Source: Dama dama (Eukaryota > Chordata > Mammalia > Artiodactyla > Cervidae). From it: a DNA stretch of 64,000 nt. This document shows, piece by piece, positions 47,629 through 56,390 of the stretch. Position 1 is the first letter of the stretch. Each line of letters opens with the position of its first letter. The notes below the pieces were generated by a model that saw only the letters and a list, made by a program, of their open reading frames with translations, did not search any database and was not told the origin of the DNA. The translations under genes were made by a program, and so were the position numbers. The DNA is taken from the NCBI RefSeq assembly GCF_033118175.1, contig NC_083685.1:123822501-123886500 (forward strand). Direction: 5' to 3'.

Positions 47629-48159
47629 TTTAATTGAATGATTTAAATGACACACTTCTACACTTTGTTCAAGAGACAAGTGCATGGTTCCTATGAGGTG
47701 GAAACAGGCAAGAAAACAATCACAAAGCACTCGAGATTAGGTGGAAGCATGCGCAAGTGACCAGGGACCAGGATCCTTGCTGATGAGACGGGCAGGCATT
47801 CAGGTAGCCTCTGACTTCATCTACAAGGTGAAGGGCAAAGGGTGCCCATTTGTGAAGAAAGTCATTTGTCCCAGGAACTTTACTTGTCACATCTAAACAT
47901 TTTTCCATGTCACTCATCTCAGGACACCAAAGTTAAAGTTCAACAGAGCCAAGAGTGAAAGATTCCTCCAGCTGCCAAGGTAAAGATAACTCTCCCTGAT
48001 CTGGGATCAGCTTAACAGGCAAATTTGTTAGTATAAGAACAGGAAATACGTGTAAAGTTAACTACTTTATTGGGTTCAGGGGAGCGGGAAAGGCCCCTAA
48101 AAGATGAGAAGAGAACATGTGAGCTGCTGATACTCATCAGAGTAAAAGTCAGTCTCACA

Positions 48160-48745
48160 ATTTCCTGCAAGATCCTGCAAGTCCTGGTCCCCAGTTCTCT
48201 GCAATCCTGCTCATAAACCCTTCTTGCCCACCGTCCATTGTACTGTGGCTTTGGCTACTCCCACACTGGCTGTTCCCTCTGCCTGGGATGTTCTTCCAGG
48301 ATGTCCCATGACCCACTCACTTCTTTTCGGATTTTGTTAATGATCAAAGATTCAGGCCCTTCCTGAATACCCTAATTAAAATCGCAGGAACTTCCCCAGT
48401 GGTCCTGTGGTTAAGACTCCTTCCTTCCACTGCAGGGGGCATGCATTCAGTCCTGGCCAGGGAACTAAGATCCAATAGGCTGAGCAGTGCAGGGATGGGT
48501 GGGAAATGAATAAAAAACAATAAGTGAAATTGCAAACCTCACCCTCGACTCCTTCCTAGCCCAGAACTCTCCCTATCTCCCACTCCCCCTTCACAATCAT
48601 GTGACCCCAGGACTCGAAGGATTTCACTGTCTCCCCTGCACTAGAATGTCAGCTCCCCAAAGATGAGTTACCTCTGTCTTGCTTTCTGTCCTGGCCTCAC
48701 TCAGCTAGCAGTGAGTGTTCCACATTTGTTCAATCCATCAGAAAA
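48160..48745 (+). mobile_element. L2 LINE fragment split by a CHR SINE
   Basis: CTGTTCCCTCTGCCTGGGATG, then after the CHR CTGCACTAGAATGTCAGCTCC, then GTGTTCCACATTTGTTCAATC. The order matches L2 3' sequence. Confidence 0.7.
48384..48520 (+). mobile_element. CHR-type SINE nested in L2
   Basis: GGAACTTCCCCAGTGGTCCTG to GGGAACTAAGATCCAATAGG. Confidence 0.9.
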
Positions 48746-49561
48746 CTGTCACCAGGTTCATAAACCAGAGAACATGTAGTACTCTACTTAAAATTACACT
48801 TTCAGAGTTGTAACTTTTTTTCCCCAGATCAACAGCATTTTTCCAGCAGACAGTAATCAGCCATCTGAACCACACCAGCTCTGTGCAAACTTCTTTCGGT
48901 CTTGATTTGTATCTTTCAATGTCAAATATGAGCAATGTTCTGGCCAGAGATACTTCTAAACCCTTAACACCCTGTCTGGGACTTCAAATTCTGGTATGTG
49001 TTGCACTGGATTCCTCATCAAAGAAAATCTTTCATGCTGAGTAGAACCACCTGTTGTCACCGGGAGTGACTCTGGCCAGAAAGCTTCATTGCAATGTGCT
49101 CTGATCCCCAAGTGCCAAGTGTTCAGCTGGCCCGTGACATGACAAATGCTTCTCGGGGACTCTGTATAGCTGGTTCACCTGGGCAGATTTCTAAGAAAGA
49201 GGCCAACCATGCAGGTTAGTCTTCTGCATAACTTTCTGGTGAAATAAAATCTTGACTAAATTCCAAAAAAAGAAAAAAACCCCACCAACCCCAAAAATAA
49301 AGTAAATAAATAAACAAAACAAAGAAACTCCCACAGAATCCAAAAAAACTCTACCAAATTACAAGAGAGAGCACAGTCTGGTGTATGATTCCGCCCTCTA
49401 GTGGTCGAAGAAAGAAGCTCAAAATCTTGACTTGATAGAACTACTCTTTAGCTCATTTTTTATTGTTTTCTGCTATAGTCCTTTTGGGTCCCAGGGCCAT
49501 CTTTAACATAAGAAAAATGACTTCTTAGAGACCACATGTTTAATCATGCACTGCTACTATT
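48746..49561. other. Intergenic; A-rich tract at 49,260-49,330 and CTCF-like motif
   Basis: No gene recognised. A CTCF-like motif lies at 49,392-49,404. Confidence 0.5.
49392..49404 (-). promoter_or_regulatory. CTCF-like motif
   Basis: Minus strand CCACTAGAGGGCG agrees with the CTCF core (CCA-C/G-C/T-AG-G/A-GGGC). It sits in non-repeat DNA. Confidence 0.5.
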
Positions 49562-49713
49562 ATTCAATCCTTGGGTCAGGAAGACCCCTTGGAGAAGGAA
49601 AAAGGCAATTTACTCCAGTATTCTGGTCTGGGAAACCCCATGGACAGAGGAGCCTGGTGGGCTACGTCCATGGGGTCGCAAAAGAGACATGACTTAATGA
49701 CTAAACAACAACT
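49562..49713 (+). mobile_element. Bov-tA, 5'-truncated
   Basis: Starts inside the head (CAATCCTTGGGTCAGGAAG) and ends TTAATGACTAAACAACAAC. Confidence 0.9.
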
Positions 49714-50097
49714 ATTAAAGTAGCATCTTTTTTGAAAGACTGGAGTCCTGCCTGCTTCAACCCTCTCACATAATCCAGAGGAACAAACATCGTAAATGGT
49801 GAGGCTCATCCACAGGATGCAGCAACCTATTATATACACACACATGTATTCTTTGGGGAAAATAAGTGCGCTGTCACCACGCCTCGACCAGCGGAGGCCA
49901 ACCCCACAAAGGGGCTGGAACGGAGTGATCAGGAGACAGCTGGGGGACATTCCAGGAGCCACATGCAGATGCGCCATCAGCTACATGAAGTATTCTCACG
50001 AGCCTCCTCCCCGGGGGTTGGAAGGTTCCCTCCACCACCCACGCATGTGCCCAGCACACTCGTCGTGTAGGAGAACTAGAGAAGACTGATACCGTGG

Positions 50098-50255
50098 GAA
50101 TCCCTTGGCAGTCCAGTGGTGAGGACTCGGCGCTTTTGATCTTGGGTGGCCTCAGCCTGCAGCAGCTTGAAACAGGGTTTTTCAATTCCCAGCCAGAGAC
50201 TGAAGTCAGGCCACAGAAATAAGAGCACTGAATCCTAGCCACTAGGCCACCAAGA
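50098..50255. mobile_element. Two CHR-type SINE pieces in inverted orientation
   Basis: 50,098-50,148 is a plus-strand head (GGAATCCCTTGGCAGTCCAG). 50,150-50,255 is a minus-strand copy ending CCTAGCCACTAGGCCACCAAG. Confidence 0.7.
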
Positions 50256-50256
50256 G

Positions 50257-50450
50257 GGCTTCCATGGTGACTCAGATGGTAAAGATTCACCTGCAGTGCA
50301 GGAGACCGGGGTTCAATCCCTGGGTCAGGAAGATCCCCTGGAGAAGGGAATGGCTACCCATTCCAATATTCTTCTCTGGAGAATTCCATGGAGAGGAGCC
50401 TGGCGGGCTACAGTCCATAGGATCACAAAGAGTCGCACAACTGAGCGACT
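50257..50450 (+). mobile_element. Bov-tA SINE
   Basis: GGCTTCCATGGTGACTCAGATG to GCACAACTGAGCGACTAAC. Confidence 0.93.
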
Positions 50451-50451
50451 A

Positions 50452-50482
<31 letters not shown>

Positions 50483-50497
50483 CACACACACACACCC
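50451..50497 (+). repeat. (CAGA)n(CA)n compound microsatellite
   Basis: Nearly eight CAGA units followed by about eight CA units, forming the tail of the Bov-tA. Confidence 0.95.
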
Positions 50498-51039
50498 CAC
50501 AAGGAACCAGTGGCCAGTGACAAGGCCCTGGCCTGTATGGCTTTGCAGAAATAAATTCCCACAAAGAAAGAAAGTAATGAAACTGTAAAGTGTTTATTAG
50601 GAGGAAAAAGTACATGTGGATAGCCACACTGGCAGGCTCAGAGGGAGAGAGTCGCGCCCTTGCGGTAGTTTGAATCACTTTTACGTGGCATCTCTTCCAG
50701 GTTCCCTTTGGCCAACCATTGTGCTTCGCCGGGTCTGTGTTTGGCATATCTCAGGGTCCTCTCATGTGCGTGCATCTCTCAACCAAGACGGATTCTAGCA
50801 AAGAGGCCCACGGGTAGGTTGGCATCACTTACTATGCGGAAGCGCCCTTCTCCCTTTTTGACCTCTAAGGAGCCTTTCTGAGCATTGTGTAGTCAGGGAG
50901 GTCTCCTTGACTTCAAGAATGAGGAATGTGCGGTCTTTTATCTCTTATCTGGGGCAGGGCCCAGCCTCCTCTTCTGCTGTCCACAGGGAACACATTCCAG
51001 CTGCTCACCCTGGGGCCTGTCTCCTGTCTCACTCTCACT
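50498..51039. other. Intergenic, nothing recognised
   Basis: Unique sequence; short frames only. Confidence 0.5.
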
Positions 51040-51122
51040 GCCAGGATTCAGATTCGATCCCTGGTCAGGGAACTAAGATCCTGCAAGCCACACAACATGG
51101 TTAAAAAGGAAAAGAAAAAATT
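51040..51122 (+). mobile_element. CHR-type SINE fragment
   Basis: GATTCGATCCCTGGTCAGGG and AACTAAGATCCTGCAAGCC. The 5' half is missing. Confidence 0.85.
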
Positions 51123-51191
51123 CAGACTGTTGTTTTGAGATGCAGTCATAGACAAAGGCCGAAGGGTCAGTGTTAAGAACCCACATCCAGG

Positions 51192-51548
51192 GGCTTCCCT
51201 GGTGGCACCGTGGTAAAAAAATCTGCCTGCCAATATAAGAGACACAGTTTCCATCCCTGGTCTGGGAAGATCCCACATGCCATGGATCAACTAAGCCCAT
51301 GCACCACAACTATTGGGTCTGTGCTCTGGAGCCTTCGAATCACAATTACTCAGCCCAAGTGCTGCAGCTACTGAAGCCCAAGTGCCTAGAGCCTGTGCTC
51401 TGCAACGAGAAGCCACCAGTGAGAAGCCCATGCACTGGAACAAAGAGGAGCCCCCGCTCGCCGCTAGAGAAAAGCCTGTGCAGCAACAAAGAGCCCATAT
51501 AGTAAAGAAAAGATACAAATAAATAAAATTGTATATTAAAAAAAGACC
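51192..51548 (+). mobile_element. Long CHR-type SINE with 11-bp duplication
   Basis: CCACATCCAGG (51,181-51,191) and CCACATTCAGG (51,549-51,559) flank a full long CHR copy ending in an AAATAAATAAAAT tail. Confidence 0.92.
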
Positions 51549-51905
51549 CCACATTCAGGCAGAGTTTCAGCAGATGGAAACAGGACAGGACACAAAGACA
51601 TCTTTGTTTAATGTCCAGTGTTCTAGAGACTGTTCCACTGGAGGACCCTCTGTTCTGTCTCCCTGGGAATAATGCAGAATGATCTGGACAGTTACATGTC
51701 ACTAGTCGTTCCCAGGAACTCTAGTCCCCTTTAGGTTTCTAGCATTGGGTTTCATGCAAACTTTCCCCCTAAACCATAACTTCCCCCAAGGCCAGGGTGT
51801 GTGTATGACTCTATGGAGGGCTCCCTTTCACTCTGAGATCCAGGACCTGAGAGCTGGAAGGGTCCTGGGAGTATCCCATAGTGGCACCCTCTGCTTTCTG
51901 GGCTA

Positions 51906-52105
51906 CGAAAGTATTAGCTGCTCAGTCCTGTCCAACTCTTTACAACCCCATGGCCTGTTCCGCCAGGCTCCTCTGTCCATGGGATTCTCCAGGCAAGAAT
52001 ACTGGAGTGGGTAGCCATCCCTTCTCCAGAGATCTTCCTGACCCAGGGATTGAACCTGGGTCTCCTGCCTTGCAGGCAGATTCTATACCGTCTGAGGTAC
52101 CTGCA
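51906..52105 (-). mobile_element. Bov-tA SINE
   Basis: GAAAGTATTAGCTGCTCAGTC to CTATACCGTCTGAGGTAC. Confidence 0.92.
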
Positions 52106-52200
52106 GTCCACAGAATTTATGGGAAACCTCTGGAACCAGGCCAGCTCAAGGCCTCACGGGGCTGTCTTGATTCCCCTAGAGCATCTCCTACTTTATCTAG

Positions 52201-52917
52201 TTTCTTTTTTCCATACATTCATATTCTTTATTATTATTTATTCTTTAAAAATTTTGTTATAAATACGTTTAAGTTTTTAAAACTGTTTAAAGTTTTTAAT
52301 TTCTAGTAGGAAAACATTATCTGATGAACACCCCAATGGCAAACCACTGTAAGAATGTTTCAGTTGCATTTGGGGCAGAGGAGTAGAAATTACCTTCAAA
52401 GTACCTCAGCTTTCTTCATAAGAAGATCAGAGATACGCTGGTTCATATTATTGTGACATCCATTAAGTGATCTAAGTTGCTTTTCCTTCAGCAGGGGCTT
52501 TATTTGTCAGAAGGGCATGATGCCTAGAGAAAACAAACAAACAAAAAGGCCCCAAAAGATAAACTTAAAAGAAGGGCTTTATGCTTGACCTGCAAATTTG
52601 GCTGACAATTTACCGATGAGATTCATAACCTTTGGGTTGCTTTCAACATCTTTGCCGGGTTCTGGGCCACATCCCGGAAGGTCACAGTAACTTCTGGATC
52701 CTTCATGGCTGCAAGAAAATCTCTGGATCACTAAAAATTCCATTGAGCCCAGGCATTCCTGCTATTCTAGGCATACTCCCTCCCATCCCAGGCATTTCTC
52801 CAGGAAAATTACCAGGCGCCCCCACCAGGAAAGGCACCAGGGAAAGAGCCACACTGAGCTCCTGATTGTCATCTGGCTTCTCCCTCCCTCTGGGCTCTCT
52901 CGTGTTCTTCCCCATCA
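52201..52917 (-). pseudogene. ST13 (Hsc70-interacting protein, HIP) processed pseudogene, 5'-truncated
   Basis: Read on the minus strand, 52,579-52,917 encodes the C-terminal end of ST13/FAM10: an EEHERAQRE-like charged stretch, a GGFPGG-type Gly/Pro/Met region (GAPGNFPGEMPGMGGSMP, then AGMPGLNGIFSDPEI), then a DVAQNP-like segment and a terminal SAKFAGQA before the stop (plus 52,579-52,581). There are frameshifts, notably near 52,885 and after the FSDPEI part, plus substitutions such as F.QDV to FRDV. No introns are visible. The ST13-like 3' UTR continues left to an AATAAA-rich end and a short A-tract (T-run at 52,201-52,210). Only about the last 100 codons are present. ST13 is an Hsp70 cochaperone; this copy should be non-functional. 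Confidence 0.85.
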
Positions 52918-53015
52918 GTTCTCATTTTCAGATTTTTTGCTTCTAGCCATCCTACTAGATATGAATGGCATCTCATCGTGGTTTTGATGTGTATTCCCCT
53001 GATGACTAAAGATGC

Positions 53016-53358
53016 TGACCATCTTTTTTTTTTTTAACTATCCACTTATTTATTTTTGGCTGCGCTGGTTCTTTGTTGTGTCAGACGGCTTTCTCTAGTT
53101 GCAGCAAGCAGGGGCTACTCTTCTTTGCAGTGCACAGGCTTCTCATTGTGGCGGCTTCTCTTGCTGTGGAGCACGGGCCCCTGAGTGCTGGAGCTTCCTT
53201 AGTTGTGGCATAAGGGCTCTAGAGCGCGGGCTCAGTAGTTGTGGTACACAGGCTTAGTTGTTCTGAGGCACATGGGATCTTCCTGGACCAGGGATTGAAT
53301 CCATGTCTCCGGCATTGGCAGATGGATTCCCAACCACTGGACCACCAGGGAAGTCCCA
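53016..53358 (-). mobile_element. Long CHR-type SINE nested in L1
   Basis: A T-run and GGCTGCGCTGGTTCTTTGTTG lie at the left, and AACCACTGGACCACCAGGGAAG at the right. CATCTTTT before and after suggests the target site. Confidence 0.93.
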
Positions 53359-53448
53359 ACGTTAACCATCTTTTCATGTGATTATCAGCCATTTGAATGT
53401 CTTCTTTGGAGATAAGTTTGAATTATTTGTCCATTTTTAAATGGTTGG

Positions 53449-53469
53449 TTTTTTTTTTTTTTTTTTTTT
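53449..53469 (+). repeat. T homopolymer
   Basis: About 21 consecutive T residues within the old L1. Confidence 0.9.
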
Positions 53470-53540
53470 GTCTCTGTTGTTGGGTTTTAAAAAGTTTATC
53501 TGTATTAACTACTGGATTTCTGAAAAATATTGCATCTAAA

Positions 53541-54035
53541 AACAGAGGTTTACTAATAAATGAAGGCTGGGACCTGCTGCAGCCTTTTTATGTCACATAC
53601 AGAGAAACAGAGGCCCATGAGGTTAAACCACATGGTAAGTAGCAAAACAGTCCGTCTGATGGCTTGCCTCACCTCCTCCCACGTCACTCAGCACCTGCAG
53701 TGGGCAGCAGGCAGGTGTGGGCTCTGTGAGGAACTACACGTGCAAAAACAAACCCTGTCCTTCAAGCCTTGCGGGAAGATGAGGCTGGAGGAGCTGGGAG
53801 TTGAGGGGGCATGGTGAGAAGTTCCCTGTAATTGAGGAAGATTCTGAAGGATCTGAATGCCAGTAAGTTGGGGGTTTTAGCCTGGAGACCCCAAATCACA
53901 AATTCAAGCCCCCCCCTGGGACCGCAGGTGCTATAAATGTGAACAACCGGGGTTAAACAGTTGGGAGTGGAGGGGGCCTGTGGCTAACCAGAGTGCCCGC
54001 CCTGCCTAAAGGCAGATTCCAAGATTGCTGGTTAC
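53541..54035. other. Left flank of the 54-kb island; possible MIR/L2 remnant
   Basis: CAGAGAAACAGAGGCCCATGAGG at about 53,600 resembles reversed MIR. No gene seen. Confidence 0.4.
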
Positions 54036-54155
54036 AGCATATTCGGAGTGACGTCAGTTTGGGGGGTTCCAGGTGGGTTTAGGGAGGAGACGCAGAGTCC
54101 TGAGGCCGATGGTCTGGGAAGAGGCTGTTGTGTTGTTGAACCTGCCCAGTTGTGG
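54036..54155 (+). repeat. Direct duplication, copy A (120 bp, contains CRE)
   Basis: Starts AGCATATTCGGAGTGACGTC and ends TGCCCAGTTGTGG. It differs from copy B (54,963-55,082) at about 9 of 120 positions. Similarity stops abruptly at both ends. Confidence 0.95.
54049..54056. promoter_or_regulatory. Perfect CRE (TGACGTCA), copy A
   Basis: Palindromic CREB/ATF consensus about 300 bases left of the CpG-island core. Confidence 0.65.
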
Positions 54156-54384
54156 ACACAGAGAGGGCCAATGGCTTCCTGGCTGGCCAAACTTGGGAGA
54201 GTAATTCACCTTCTCTGCAGCTTGGCTCTTTTCCCCTGGAAAACAGGAGTGATCATTGTACCTATCCCCTGCCTCGGGATGCGGCTCCATTCCGGAAACC
54301 TAGCTGGCCTCCTGCTTCCCTTGCTCTAGGGACCTCCCCTCCAAGCTAGGGCGCTCCTCTCCAACATCTCGAGGCTGCGGCCCC

Positions 54385-54952
54385 TTTAAGGCGGCCATGG
54401 AGGACCCAGTTTCAGAGCTAAGGCGATCTTCTAGCTGCCGTCTCTGTGGTAAGCCGTCCCTTACGGCCGGAAGTGCGTGTTCAGACCTGCTTTTCACTCT
54501 AGATTGGGAAGGTAGGGACGCCACGTGTTCTGTGGTGTCAGAGGGGCTGTGCTCGCTCGCTCCCACCCGCTGGCCGAACCCCAAACCCGCAGAATGACGC
54601 TGGTCCGCGGCGCCAGTTCCCGCCCTGGGGCGCTGACGAAGCTCCCGGCAACCGGACTTCAGGAATCACTCCCAGCATAGAAATTGGGCCTTGGACGGAA
54701 GAAGCCAAAAGCAGGCACCAGGACCGGGGTGAGGGGCTGCAGTAGGAGGCGCTGCACCCCTTAGAAAAGTCTTGGATCCCGGGCTGGAAAGCCAGCGTGA
54801 GTTTTAGGGGGGGTGGGATGTAAACATCCACGAAACTTATCCTCCTAGAGCACATGGTGTTCATCTCTTTCCCCAGGGCTTTATCAGAAGATGAACGCTC
54901 TCTGGCCCCCGGCGATTGGATGAAGGCCTGCAATCTTTGCTTCTCCGCTGCG
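54385..54952 (+). ncRNA. Candidate two-exon transcript from the 54-kb CpG island (possible SNHG20-like RNA)
   Basis: On the plus strand a first exon could end at 54,448 (CTGTG then GTAAGC). A second exon, 54,877-54,952, has a pyrimidine-rich acceptor (CATCTCTTTCCCCAG) and a donor (CTGCG then GTGAGC). A Kozak-perfect ATG at 54,397 (GCGGCCATGG) would give only about 32 codons across the junction (starting MEDPVSELRRSSSCRLC), so coding is doubtful. If gene order is as in human, SNHG20 should run with SEC14L1, i.e. on the minus strand here. This plus-strand model may therefore be a divergent transcript or chance signals. Confidence 0.3.
54467..54475 (+). promoter_or_regulatory. ETS/GABP site CCGGAAGTG
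   Basis: Exact match to the GABP/ETS consensus, inside the CpG-island core. Confidence 0.6.
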
Positions 54953-54962
54953 GTGAGCCTAG

Positions 54963-55082
54963 AGCATATTCGGAGTGACGTCAGTTTGGGGGAATCCAGG
55001 TAGGTTAAGGGTGGAGACGCAGGGTCCTGAGGCCGATGGTCTGGGGAGAGGCTCCTGTGTTGTTGAACCTGCCCAGTTGTGG
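54963..55082 (+). repeat. Direct duplication, copy B (120 bp, contains CRE)
   Basis: Second copy of the segment at 54,036-54,155, in the same orientation with an offset of 927 bp. It carries a good plus-strand donor-like TCCAG/GTAGGT where copy A has TCCAG/GTGGGT. Confidence 0.95.
54976..54983. promoter_or_regulatory. Perfect CRE (TGACGTCA), copy B
   Basis: The same palindrome as in copy A, conserved while neighbouring bases have changed. Confidence 0.65.
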
Positions 55083-55088
55083 GTGCAA

Positions 55089-55226
55089 CGTTGTACCAGG
55101 TAGCCCGACCCTGACCTAAAGTAAATTCCTAGGAGAACTTTTTCCTGGGTTTTGAATTTGCAGTAACAGGTGTGAGCATTCTAGCAGCAGTTTGATGATC
55201 ATGTATGATACTGCAAACAGAACGTT
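55089..55226 (-). ncRNA. Candidate H/ACA-box small RNA
   Basis: On the minus strand a first hairpin is closed by TTTGCAGT/ACTGCAAA (8 bp, plus 55,210-55,217 and 55,157-55,164). A hinge TTCAAAA follows. A second hairpin has a basal stem CCAGG/CCTGG and an apical stem CCTAG/TTAGG, and then comes ACA plus three bases (ACAACG, ending at 55,089). The length of about 138 is typical. Weakness: the hinge is not a clean ANANNA. On the plus strand an alternative exists (TTGCAGT/ACTGCAA directly before ACAGAA, with AAAGTA upstream), so strand is uncertain. SCARNA16 lies in human SNHG20 near SEC14L1 and is the obvious candidate identity, but I could not compare sequences. Confidence 0.35.
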
Positions 55227-55289
55227 CGCTGAAAAAGAAAACCTATAAACAGTGTTCATGTATATTTGTTTTATTCAGTATTTTATGAT

Positions 55290-55755
55290 ACTTTGACCAG
55301 GTACCATGCTAAGTGTTAGGGACACAGAGATGTTACAGACCTTGTTCTCAGGAAACTACAGCCTAGTTGGGGAGATAACCCTGAAGAGAGTGTAATTCAA
55401 GCTGACATTAATGCTCTGAAGGAAAGCACAGTCTTACGATAATGTGTGTCTCAAAGAACCTGATGGAGACTGGAAGGCTTTCCTGAGGATGAGACCCTTG
55501 AGTGGGCTCTGAAGGATGCATAGGAGTTTGGTGGGAAGGCCAGGGGGCAGCATGTACAAAGGTCCAGTGGCCTAGCTAGTATGGCTAGTGGAGGAACTGA
55601 GAAAAAGGCCACGGTAGCCCAGAACGTAAAGTGGAAAATGGTGTGAAAAGAAGCTGAAAAGGTTGGGGAGGGACAGGCTACACAGTGCTTGTGGCTCATG
55701 TGAGGATTTGGGGCTTTGTCCTGAGAATATTAGGAGGTCAGTGTGGGTTTTAAAC
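55290..55755. mobile_element. Old mammalian repeat, degraded
   Basis: ACCATGCTAAGTGTTAGGGAC, TGCTCTGAAGGAAAGCACAG and TTTGGGGCTTTGTCCTGAGA are wording of a widespread old repeat (L2-like). A BovB insertion cuts its right end. Confidence 0.5.
55540..55550 (+). promoter_or_regulatory. CTCF-core-like motif CCAGGGGGCAG
   Basis: Core match only, within an old repeat. Confidence 0.3.
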
Positions 55756-55768
55756 AAGATGATGTGCT

Positions 55769-56025
55769 CAGTTCAGTTCAGTCGCTCAGTCGTGTACAAC
55801 TCTTTGCAATCCCATGAACCGCAGCATGCCAGGCCTCCCTGTCCATCACCAACTCCTGGAGTCCACCCAAACCCATGTCCATTGAGTCGGTGATGCCATC
55901 CAACCGTCTTATCCTCTGTCGTCCCCTTCTCCTCCTGCCCTTAATCTTTCCCAGCATCAGGGTCTTTTCCCATGAGTCAGTTCTTCGCATCAGGTGGCCA
56001 AAGTGTTGGAGTTTCAGCTTCAACA
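55769..56025 (-). mobile_element. BovB 3' end with perfect 13-bp duplication
   Basis: AAGATGATGTGCT at 55,756-55,768 and 56,026-56,038. The reversed BovB 3' end runs from CAGTTCAGTTCAGTCGCTCAG to GTTGGAGTTTCAGCTTCAAC. Confidence 0.95.
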
Positions 56026-56103
56026 AAGATGATGTGCTAAAAACTGTAATTTCAAAAGAGCCCTGTGTACAGAGCGGCAGTCAGACAGAACTCTCTGTGA
56101 TGC

Positions 56104-56390
56104 TGGAAACGGTCTACATCTGTGCTGTCCAGTAGGGCGGCCATGATCCTGGAGTGACATTTTGTTTTATTTTTATTTTTTGGCTGCATGGGGTCTTTGT
56201 TGTGGCGCCTGGGCTTAGCTGGTCCATGGCATGTGGGACTCTTCTTGGACCAAGGATGGGAGCTTGTGTCCCCTGCATTGGCAGGTGGATTCTTAACCAC
56301 TGGACCGCCAGGGAAGTCCCTGAAATTTTAATTTAAACATAAATGGCCATGTGTACCTAGTGGCTGCTGCGTGGGACAGTGCAGGTCTAA
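56104..56390 (+). mobile_element. hAT-Charlie (MER5A-like) element split by a CHR SINE
   Basis: TACATCTGTGCTGTCCAGTAG lies at the left. TTTTAATTTAAACATAAATGG and CTAGTGGCTGCTGCGTGGGA lie after the SINE. These match MER5A ends. Confidence 0.75.
56163..56322 (-). mobile_element. CHR-type SINE nested in hAT
   Basis: TTTTTATTTTTTGGCTGCATG to AACCACTGGACCGCCAGGGAA. Confidence 0.92.

Larger units (their letters stand above)
52920..53540 (-). mobile_element. Older L1 fragment split by a CHR SINE
   Basis: GATATGAATGGCATCTCATCG and GATGACTAAAGATGCTGACC, then CATCTTTTCATGTGATTATC and ATTTGAATGTCTTCTTTGG after the SINE. The ST13 pseudogene abuts its left end. Confidence 0.8.
54340..54960. promoter_or_regulatory. 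Second CpG island, probable promoter
   Basis: CpG-rich block with a canonical ETS/GABP site CCGGAAGTG (54,467-54,475) and GC-rich stretches such as GGTCCGCGGCGCCAG, with a CRE on each side. No TATA box was seen. It lies about 41 kb upstream of the SEC14L1 promoter. In human the snoRNA host SNHG20 and upstream alternative SEC14L1 exons occupy a comparable place, so this may be their promoter. Transcription direction is unresolved. Confidence 0.65.

Noticed and set aside
52632..52865. Pro/Gly/Ile-rich plus-strand frame resembling a collagen-like peptide
   Set aside because: It is the antisense shadow of the ST13 pseudogene on the minus strand.
54397..54597. Small protein starting MEDPVSELRRSSSCRLC with a perfect Kozak context
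   Set aside because: Either unspliced (66 codons) or spliced (about 32 codons), it has no family resemblance. Kept only as part of a low-confidence transcript.
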